NCBI GenBank assembly: GCA_019314375.1
Contig: JAFCZJ010000052.1
Span: 1-64,000 of the forward strand
Reading direction: 5' to 3'
Source: Deltaproteobacteria bacterium
GTDB lineage: Bacteria > Myxococcota > B64-G9
DNA length: 64,000 nucleotides
The first letter of the stretch is position 1; every line of letters starts with the position of its first letter. A program made the position numbers and the translations under genes. The notes beneath the pieces were generated by a model. It did not search any database. It was not told where the DNA came from and saw only the letters and a program-made list of their open reading frames with translations. This document shows positions 1 to 7,682 of this stretch, in pieces.

Positions 1-198
1 CCCGGCATGGGCGGCGGTGCCGGCGGCGGCACTCAGGCCACACCCGGCGGCATGGAAATGAACACCGACGCCCACACCCGCTTCGACGTCAAAAAAGGTC
101 GCTTGCTCGGCGTCGAAGGCGTCATGAGCGTCAAGGTCAACATGGGCGGCATGGGCCACCTCCTGACCGAATCCAAATTCCAACTCGAGCGCATCTAA
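1..198 (+). CDS. C-terminal fragment of hypothetical protein (start outside window)
   Basis: Open frame from window edge to TAA at 196-198; Gly/Met-rich, ends ...MGGMGHLLTESKFQLERI. Confidence 0.55.
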   Translation, partial: PGMGGGAGGGTQATPGGMEMNTDAHTRFDVKKGRLLGVEGVMSVKVNMGGMGHLLTESKFQLERI

Positions 199-263
199 AG
201 CCAGACCGCAACCTCCCCTTCCGCCGACGCGGTCTCCATCGTCAATCAATGAAAGTAATCTCA

Positions 264-1424
264 CTATTTCGATGCAATCCTTGCGGCCCGGGTATAAGGC
301 GTCAACTGATTCTCACCAAATGCTTGTTCTTGAGCACCGGCGTAAACGACATGGCTTTCGACGGCTCTGGGGCCTGCCCAGCGGCGAAAAAGATTAAGCT
401 TATTCGCCATACTTGGATGAAATGTCTGGGCAGATTTAATCTCCACGCTGACAAGGTCTCGGCCTCGGATGAGCAGGGCGTCGATTTCATTGCCCTTATG
501 GTCACGAAAATAATAAAGACCGGGTTCACGACCTCGGTGCATTCGTGCTTTTAGTAATTCCATGATGACCAGATTCTCAAAGAGCCCACCCCGGAGGGGA
601 TCACGTGATAGCTGTTCCGGGGTTTCGATGCCCAAAAGATAGGTCGCAAGTCCAACCTCAGTAAAGTAGAGCTTGGGGGTTTTGACCAGTCGCTTATTGA
701 AATTTTCGAAGTAGGGCTGAAGCCTGATGACGAGATAGGAGGCTTCTAGTGCAGAGATCCAGTGCTCGATAGTGTGATTGGAAACACCGACTTCACCTGC
801 AAGAGCATTGGCGTTAAAGAGCTGCCCGACCCGGCCTGCACAGAGGCGCATAAAGCGCTGAAAGAGTGCGAGGTTTTTAACCTCAACGAGCTGTCGCAAA
901 TCACGCTCGACATAAGTCTGAAAATAGGCTCGATAAGCTTGCGTGGGATCCTGCCCTGCGTCGTAGATACGCGGCAAAAACCCTTTGAGCATCAGCTCGT
1001 CCAGTGATTTTGGGGCTGTCGTGCCCAGCTCTTCGATTGCAAAGGGCAAGAGCTGAAGAATTGCCGTTCGTCCGGCGAGAGATTGAGAGATGGCTTGCTG
1101 AAGCTCTGTCTGGTGGCTGCCTGTCAGAATATAGCGTCCCATGGCGGGATTGGCATCCACTTCGACCTGAATCGACGAGAGCAACTCCGGGACCCGCTGG
1201 ATTTCATCGAAAATCACTAGTCCCGGGTGTCGTGCCATAAATGCTTTTGGATCTGCGCCAGCGAGAGCTCTGGTCTCAGGCTCTTCAAGGTTGACGTAGG
1301 CATGGTCAGAAAATACGGATCGAGCGAGGGTGGTCTTACCCGCTTGGCGAGGTCCAACGATAGTGAGGACGGGAAATTGTGTGGCCAGCTTCAGGGCTTG
1401 AGCTTCGAGTGTGCGGCGAATCAT
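264..1424 (-). CDS. AAA_14/DUF4143-type ATP-binding protein
   Basis: MIRRTLEAQ..., Walker A GPRQAGKTTLAR, DEIQRVPELL, C-terminal FRDHKGNEIDALL nuclease-like motif typical of DUF4143 proteins. Confidence 0.85.
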   Translation of the reverse strand: MIRRTLEAQALKLATQFPVLTIVGPRQAGKTTLARSVFSDHAYVNLEEPETRALAGADPKAFMARHPGLVIFDEIQRVPELLSSIQVEVDANPAMGRYILTGSHQTELQQAISQSLAGRTAILQLLPFAIEELGTTAPKSLDELMLKGFLPRIYDAGQDPTQAYRAYFQTYVERDLRQLVEVKNLALFQRFMRLCAGRVGQLFNANALAGEVGVSNHTIEHWISALEASYLVIRLQPYFENFNKRLVKTPKLYFTEVGLATYLLGIETPEQLSRDPLRGGLFENLVIMELLKARMHRGREPGLYYFRDHKGNEIDALLIRGRDLVSVEIKSAQTFHPSMANKLNLFRRWAGPRAVESHVVYAGAQEQAFGENQLTPYTRAARIASK

Positions 1425-1529
1425 CACAAGAGTATAAATGGTGCTATATGGAAGTTCAAGTTCCAAATGCCCCCGAAATAAGGTGGCGCATAATTTGGCT
1501 CCTCCTGGGCGACGTGCACCGCTTCCGCT

Positions 1530-1615
1530 ACCAGGATGACAGCCGGGTCACCATGAAGATGGGCGGCATGGGCCACCTCCTGACCGAATCCAAATTCCAA
1601 CTCGAGCGCATCTGA
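1530..1615 (+). pseudogene. Remnant 3' end of a paralogue of the 1-198 gene
   Basis: 1559-1613 is identical to 142-196 and encodes the same MGGMGHLLTESKFQLERI C-terminus; upstream sequence is not similar. Confidence 0.5.
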
Positions 1616-1665
1616 ATTCAGGCCGCAACTTTCCCTTCCGGGCCTATCGGGCGTAAGCTCGGACC

Positions 1666-3915
1666 ATGGACATCCTCTTCTTCAGATCTTCCCGCTTTCG
1701 GGAGTATCAGCGCGAAAACCTGCGCATCCTGGAAGCCAACGATGGTGAGCATTTTCGCATTCATTATCCGCGAGATGCCGTGCAAGCCGAGTTGCTCAGC
1801 CAGGACCTGCAAGGACTGCCCGTCCTGTTCGTGCTGTCGGACAGCCCGCATGAGCACCGGGCTCCGGTGCGCCACGGTCGCATCCTGGCCGTCCACGACG
1901 AGGGCGAGCGCATTGAGTTCGCCTTGCGCCTGACCGCCTTTGCCCAAGTGGATTTAGACTGCCAGGCCTTCGATGCTTGGGCCAAAAAGCAACCGGCTTG
2001 TTGCGACAAACCAGCTATGGTTTTCAGACCGACCCCGTCCCTCCAACCAGACCCGCCCTTCAAGCTTGCTGAGCCGGACGGACGAGAAAATCGTCCTGAG
2101 AAGTGGCGCGCCGCCATCGACAGGCTTTTGGCCAGCGATTCGGCCAAGCACTATGCCGACAGCGTCTTTCTCTTACCACTCGAACTGAAAGACGAAGAGA
2201 CCGACCGACCCGCCGATCCCTCGGCCCTGAGCACCGGGCGCACCTATGCTCAGCACATCCAGACCTATGCCCCTCAGCTCAAGGCCGAAGATCGCGCACG
2301 CTGCTCTTTTGGGCTGGGCTTTGACCGCACCGAGCTGGAGCTGCTCCAGGCGCCCGAAAAAATCCCCGCCGACGGCGAGGTGGTGCTTCGCTTTCGAGCC
2401 CTGGTTCCGGGTTCGGCCCGATTGAATGTCCATGTACGTCCTCACTCCGAGCGCTCCAGCCGCCTCGTACTGGATGTTCACGCCAGCGGCTCTGAGATCC
2501 AGCGTCTTTTCACCTGCGAGGAAATCGCCGGTGAATCACTGCGTGAAGGTTTGCGGGGCCTTTTGGCCTTGCTGCACAAACAAGGAGCCATGAAGCTGCC
2601 GGCACAGGCCTCGGCCGTGCTGGAACACATGCTACAACTGGCCCCGGATGACGATGAGCTCAACCGGGAACAAGCCCTACTGGATCACAAACTGGGCCGC
2701 CACGATCAGGCCACGGAGCGCTATCGAAAACTGGGCGCCGAAGCCTTGGCCCCGGAAGACTGGCAACCCTATTTCCTTTCCGCCTGCCTCACAGGTGCGG
2801 GCACGAAAGTGCTCAGGGAATCCCTGGACCATCTGCCCTGGGAACTGCTGAACAGCGAGCAGGCCCAGGCCATGGGCAAATGCCTGGCCCAGCAGGGCGA
2901 AGGGCTTATCCTGTCTTTGCTTGAGCCCCTGGCGTATTTTGGCACCGAGCGCTTCATGACAGACATCTGGGCTTATATTTGGCCATCCATCCGCAGCACG
3001 GACGGCCTGCTGAGCGCCCATCGCATCCTGCGCGAGACCCACCTGGACAAGCCCGAAGTCGCCTATGCCACCCTGCAAGAACGCAGTGCCGATGAAGACA
3101 TCAACGATGCTCGCATCGACGAACTGCTGGTCGACCTGGGTTTGGAACAGGAACAAGCCCCGCGCTCGCTGGCAGAAATCCTGCTTAGGCACATGAGGCG
3201 CCTGGCCGACGCTGGCCAATTCGACAAGGCCCAATCCATGCTGGAGCGAGCCAGGCCACGAATGAACCCCGGCGGTTTTGAGCAGCTCCGCACCGCCCTG
3301 GCTGACCACCTGATGGAAACCGCCCAAGCCGAGCCCCTGCGCCTGGCCGGCTGGCTTTTCGCCGAGGCGGCCGAGGCGGCCCGCCTGCGCGGTGATCTGG
3401 ACGAGGCCACCTGGCTGCTGGAACGATCGGCCTTGGCGCATCCCGAGGGAGATCGCCTACCCAAAGTGCAACAGGCCCTGGAAAAATCCGTCAACGCCAT
3501 CGAGTCCATGCAGCTTCTGGGCGAGGCCCTGTTCGGTCAACGCATCAAGAAACTTCGAGATCGCATGGCGGGAAAACGCCTGGTCATCGCGGGCGGCTCC
3601 CACGAAAAGCCCTGGACAGAAGAGCTACGCCAAGAACTGGCCTTGGCCGAAGTGGTTTGGCACCCCTCCCAACTGGGCAAGCCGCCCCGCGTAGAAAAAC
3701 TGCGGGAGTCGCTCAACAAAACGGTGGGTGCCGTGGCCGTCTCGCTCAACAAAACGGTGGGTGCCGTGGCCGTCTTGGTCTTTTACGCAGGACACCGGAC
3801 CGCGGATGTCGCCAAAGAAGAATGCCGCAAGCGCAACATCCCCTTCGCCCCCATCACCCAGGGCACCTCCAAAGACGCTCTCCTCAGGGCGCTGATCAAA
3901 GCGACCGAGGACTAA
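1666..3915 (+). CDS. Large TPR-like hypothetical protein with DUF2325-like C-terminal domain
   Basis: 749-aa ORF; helical repeats; C-terminus RLVIAGGSHEKPW...VLVFYAGHRTADVAKEECRKRNIPFAPI resembles DUF2325. Confidence 0.7.
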   Translation: MDILFFRSSRFREYQRENLRILEANDGEHFRIHYPRDAVQAELLSQDLQGLPVLFVLSDSPHEHRAPVRHGRILAVHDEGERIEFALRLTAFAQVDLDCQAFDAWAKKQPACCDKPAMVFRPTPSLQPDPPFKLAEPDGRENRPEKWRAAIDRLLASDSAKHYADSVFLLPLELKDEETDRPADPSALSTGRTYAQHIQTYAPQLKAEDRARCSFGLGFDRTELELLQAPEKIPADGEVVLRFRALVPGSARLNVHVRPHSERSSRLVLDVHASGSEIQRLFTCEEIAGESLREGLRGLLALLHKQGAMKLPAQASAVLEHMLQLAPDDDELNREQALLDHKLGRHDQATERYRKLGAEALAPEDWQPYFLSACLTGAGTKVLRESLDHLPWELLNSEQAQAMGKCLAQQGEGLILSLLEPLAYFGTERFMTDIWAYIWPSIRSTDGLLSAHRILRETHLDKPEVAYATLQERSADEDINDARIDELLVDLGLEQEQAPRSLAEILLRHMRRLADAGQFDKAQSMLERARPRMNPGGFEQLRTALADHLMETAQAEPLRLAGWLFAEAAEAARLRGDLDEATWLLERSALAHPEGDRLPKVQQALEKSVNAIESMQLLGEALFGQRIKKLRDRMAGKRLVIAGGSHEKPWTEELRQELALAEVVWHPSQLGKPPRVEKLRESLNKTVGAVAVSLNKTVGAVAVLVFYAGHRTADVAKEECRKRNIPFAPITQGTSKDALLRALIKATED

Positions 3916-4169
3916 GCCTCGATTTCGCACCTGATCGAAAATCGCCTGCGACCCTGACGGTTTGATGTTAGCTTGGACAATAAATTTTGGTCCCAGTGGC
4001 TCGGCATTTAGTTGGCTTTTGTCAAAGAATACGAGTGTAGTTATCTTTTTATACAAATTTATACAATTGAATTCTCGTCACCTACTATTCATCCGCAGTA
4101 CATGAGAGAGGTGAAAATGACTTCTCACGTACGGAGGTGAAAGATAGTTTCCTAATATGGAGGTGAATA

Positions 4170-4820
4170 ATGATTTCAATTTTGGATAGGTCATCAGTTT
4201 TGTTTTTCTCCCTGCTTTCCTTGTGCCTGCTTTTGTTAAATGTTCCAAGTGCGATGGCTGACAAGACTATAATTCCGGAAGATGATGGTGCCATCCATCT
4301 AAAGGGGCAAGTTCAACACCAACGATTCGCCTTGGAGCTTGGAACACGTTCTGATTCATCGGCTACGGAAACTCTTCAGGCGATAAAAATATACTCTCAG
4401 CCCAGCAATACATTTTTGTTTGCCTTAACTTCAAGCTCAGCGGACAACAAGGCACTGATTAGGATGTGGAGTATTCTAGGAGAAGTACCAATGAGCATGA
4501 TTTCGACAGACCTTTCCGTTGTGCAATCACGTGTTGTCATGCAAACACCCCCCGAGAAGGACAACAAAATCCGTATTGAAAAACTGTTTTACGATGGGAA
4601 GTCATATCGAACCGTTCACATGATCACAGTAAAGGTTTCTTCGATCGACCAGTTTGAGTTCTCTGTAACACCGAAAGAAGACAACACCAAGGGCAGGGGA
4701 TACAACTGGGTGTGCGCGTGGTGTGCCGCCGATTATTGTGGTTGCGAAATGTGTGGTGTTGAGTATACTGTCTGTTGTCCCTCTTGCTCCATTACAAATG
4801 GCTATGTGATTTGTCCTTGA
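4170..4820 (+). CDS. Secreted protein of unknown function with cysteine-rich C-terminus
   Basis: Signal peptide MISILDRSSVLFFSLLSLCLLLLNVPSAMA; C-terminus CAWCAADYCGCEMCGVEYTVCCPSCSITNGYVICP; SD ggaggtgaa before ATG. Confidence 0.75.
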   Translation: MISILDRSSVLFFSLLSLCLLLLNVPSAMADKTIIPEDDGAIHLKGQVQHQRFALELGTRSDSSATETLQAIKIYSQPSNTFLFALTSSSADNKALIRMWSILGEVPMSMISTDLSVVQSRVVMQTPPEKDNKIRIEKLFYDGKSYRTVHMITVKVSSIDQFEFSVTPKEDNTKGRGYNWVCAWCAADYCGCEMCGVEYTVCCPSCSITNGYVICP

Positions 4821-5122
4821 TCTAACTACATCAGAACAGCGTTGTTGCGTTGCATGCCCCCTGTGCCCCCAAACACGAGTTTGTACGACATGGCTCTATG
4901 AGAAAAGGGGGGACGACCGCCTCGGCCGTCGCGATGTTGGGCGAAACCCATGTTGAAGATCCGTTGACTAATCGCCACTTTGACAAGCCTCAAGGCCTGT
5001 GCTCAGATCGACTCTAGCACCGTGTCGCTTCGCGACACGGCACAAGAGTTCCTACTGATAAACGATATGTTTCCATATTTGACTCAAATGTGAATATTGT
5101 GCCAGATCAAGGAACTCTATCC

Positions 5123-6100
5123 ATGGCCACCGAAAACGACCAAGCCCTGCGGCTCTTGGGCGCCGACATCTTGTTGGGTCATCTGACCTCCCTCCAGGTG
5201 CAACTTCCAGGGGTCATCCAAAACGACGACATTGAGTGCCTTCATAAGACCCGCGTGGCCAGCCGTCGTATTCGGGCCGCCTTGCGCTTGTTCGGCAAGC
5301 AATTCGGCAAGCGATCCCGCGACTGGACCCAGGCCATACGCCGCATCACCAGGGCCTTGAGCCCGGCCCGAGACCTGGATGTTCAGCTTGAGTTTCTGGG
5401 CGAATTCAAGGCGCAACTCAAACGGGCCGGCCAGCGACCTGGGCACGCTCGCCTGACCCTTCGGCTGAAGCAGGAGCGCCAGGCCATGCAGGCCAAGGTC
5501 GCCAAAGAGGCGAAGCGTCTGCTGCATAGCGCAACGCTCTCCGACATGGCCATCCGCACCCAGGAGGTCCGTGTCCAAGCCGAACTGAGTGGACTCCAGG
5601 CTCGCTCCCCGGCCATCCATCTTCTGGCCAGCAAGCGCGTCTCCAGCTTGCTGCAAGCCTCACTGTTGTTCGAGCCCTTCATCAGCCGCCCCGAATGCGT
5701 GCAACAACTGCACGACATGCGCATCGCCTTCAAACGACTTCGCTATACCCTGGAAGCCTTTGGCCCAGCCTATGAGGGCCGCTTGAACGAATTCATACAA
5801 CACAGCAAATCCATCCAAACCCTGCTGGGCGACATCCACGACTGCGACGTCTGGCTGGTGGTCTTGCCTCTTTTTCTGGAGCAAGAACGACAAAAAACCA
5901 TTGATTACTTCGGCCATGCCCGGCCATTCAGGCGCTTCGGCCCCGGCATCACGGCCATCTTAGAAGATCGCCAAGCCAGGCGCATCGCGCTTTACGAGAG
6001 ATTCCGCAACCATTGGAGACAACTTCGGGAGCAGGAGGTCTGGGCCGCGATGCTTACGACCCTCTCCACGCCAGACCCGATCCCTGGGGACCCAGCATGA
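5123..6100 (+). CDS. CHAD domain-containing protein
   Basis: MATENDQALRLLGADIL...VHKTRVASRRIRAALRLF-like CHAD motif (ECLHKTRVASRRIRAALRLF), HDMRIAFKRLRYTLEAF, LLGDIHDCDVWL. Confidence 0.88.
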   Translation: MATENDQALRLLGADILLGHLTSLQVQLPGVIQNDDIECLHKTRVASRRIRAALRLFGKQFGKRSRDWTQAIRRITRALSPARDLDVQLEFLGEFKAQLKRAGQRPGHARLTLRLKQERQAMQAKVAKEAKRLLHSATLSDMAIRTQEVRVQAELSGLQARSPAIHLLASKRVSSLLQASLLFEPFISRPECVQQLHDMRIAFKRLRYTLEAFGPAYEGRLNEFIQHSKSIQTLLGDIHDCDVWLVVLPLFLEQERQKTIDYFGHARPFRRFGPGITAILEDRQARRIALYERFRNHWRQLREQEVWAAMLTTLSTPDPIPGDPA

Positions 6101-7614
6101 AAATCGCTTGCATTGGGGATATTCACGGCAACTTGCACGCACTACAGGCGGTATTGGCGGATGCCGCGCGCCGTGGCGCGAACACGGTCTGGAATGTGGG
6201 CGACTCGGTGGGCTACGGCGCCTGTCCGGATCAGGTCATCACTCGCCTTCGCAAGGGGGACATCACCAACCTCCAGGGCAACTACGATCGCAAAACCCTG
6301 ATGGTCAGAAAAAAACGGGCCAAGTGGTCGGAAACCAAAAAGCCGGAAAAACTCTTGGCCTTCCAATGGGCCCACGATCACCTCTCCGGGAACAATCGAA
6401 AATGGCTGGCCGACCTGCCCCGAGAACTCCACTTGGAACAGGCCGGAATGCGCATTTTGCTGACCCACACATGCGAGAACGCCCAAAAACAGCCCATCGC
6501 CGAAGACACCCCATTGCAGGAATTGGAAGAACTGGCCAAAAAGCTGGACGTCGATGTGGTGATCTTCGGTCACACCCATCGCCCCTTCGCCCTGCGCTCG
6601 GCAAACTGCTTGTTTGTCAACACCGGCTCGGTGGGTCGACCCGAAGGTGACCCGCGAGCCAGCTACGCGCTGCTGGATTTGGGCTCGGGTGCCCCGAAGG
6701 TGGAACACATCTTACTGGAATACGACGTAGAGGACGCGGTCCACGCCATCCGCTTGGCGGATCTCCCCGAAGAATTTGCTCAGATGCTCTATTTGGGCAT
6801 CGATTTCGACGAGGCCAGAAGACGAAGATTCGCCTCCGTGGCCCATCTGGGCTCGGGAAAAACAGAAGCACTGGAAGCCGCCGAGGCCATGGCCTTACAC
6901 ATCGACCCCGCCGATGCGGATCACGCCAGGCAAGTGGCCCGACTGTCGCTGCGCATCTTTGATGACCTGGAGTCGCTGCATGGTCTGGGCGCCACCGGGC
7001 GATTCTGGCTGCACTTGGCTGCCTTGCTGCACGACATCGGCTGGAGCCAAGGAGGCCGCGCCCATCACAAGGCCAGCGCCGACATGATCATGGACAGCCA
7101 GGATCTGCCTTTCGGGGCACGAAGGCGCCTGATGGTGGCCAACATCGCGCGCTATCACCGCAAGGCCTTGCCCTCGGACAAACATCCCTTGTTTGCGACC
7201 CTAAACGCCGACGATCAACAGCGGGTTCGCATCTTGGCCGGCATACTGCGGGTGGCTGATGCCTTGGACCTGCGCCACCGAGAGTTGGTGCGTAACCTGG
7301 AGTGCAAGGCCACAGCCAAGACCCTGCGTCTGACTTGCCAGGCCTCGGCCCCCATGGCCGGAGAAAACCAGCAGGTACACAAAAAGGCAGACCTCCTTGA
7401 GCTTGTCTTTGGACTCAGCATTCGCCTGCAGTGGAAGGAATTTGGGGGCGCACAGGCCCAAGCCGTCGACCCCAGAGGCCCACACTACAATCACTTGCGC
7501 CAAATTCCCCTTTGGGCCCGCGCCGGCACCATGCACGATCCGGGTGATCACAAGCGGCAGGTGGATCGCGAGGCGGACATTCGCAAGCGCCAGGGCAAAC
7601 GCTCAAAAAAATAG
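6097..7614 (+). CDS. Metallophosphoesterase fused to HD (Ppx/GppA C-terminal-like) domain
   Basis: MKIACIGDIHGNLHALQAVL, GDSVGYG, GHTHRPF; second half LAALLHDIGWSQGGRAHHKASADMI; ATGA overlap with upstream stop. Confidence 0.85.
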   Translation: MKIACIGDIHGNLHALQAVLADAARRGANTVWNVGDSVGYGACPDQVITRLRKGDITNLQGNYDRKTLMVRKKRAKWSETKKPEKLLAFQWAHDHLSGNNRKWLADLPRELHLEQAGMRILLTHTCENAQKQPIAEDTPLQELEELAKKLDVDVVIFGHTHRPFALRSANCLFVNTGSVGRPEGDPRASYALLDLGSGAPKVEHILLEYDVEDAVHAIRLADLPEEFAQMLYLGIDFDEARRRRFASVAHLGSGKTEALEAAEAMALHIDPADADHARQVARLSLRIFDDLESLHGLGATGRFWLHLAALLHDIGWSQGGRAHHKASADMIMDSQDLPFGARRRLMVANIARYHRKALPSDKHPLFATLNADDQQRVRILAGILRVADALDLRHRELVRNLECKATAKTLRLTCQASAPMAGENQQVHKKADLLELVFGLSIRLQWKEFGGAQAQAVDPRGPHYNHLRQIPLWARAGTMHDPGDHKRQVDREADIRKRQGKRSKK

Positions 7615-7640
7615 CACTGCGCAATACGCCGCAGCATAAG
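7615..7640. repeat. Copy 1 of 26-bp intercistronic repeat
   Basis: CACTGCGCAATACGCCGCAGCATAAG immediately after the stop codon at 7612-7614. Confidence 0.85.
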
Positions 7641-7662
7641 AGGCCCTACGAAAAGGGCCTCT
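7639..7662. repeat. Intercistronic hairpin (9-bp stem)
   Basis: AGAGGCCCT-ACGAAA-AGGGCCTCT between the phosphoesterase and ppk1. Confidence 0.7.
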
Positions 7663-7682
7663 AACACCCAGAGGAACGGCAA

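Noticed and set aside
5020-5040. CCGTGTCGC-TTC-GCGACACGG hairpin in the 4821-5122 intergenic region
   Set aside because: Perfect 9-bp stem but no following T-run and no repeat copy seen; could be a regulatory hairpin but not supportable as a terminator.
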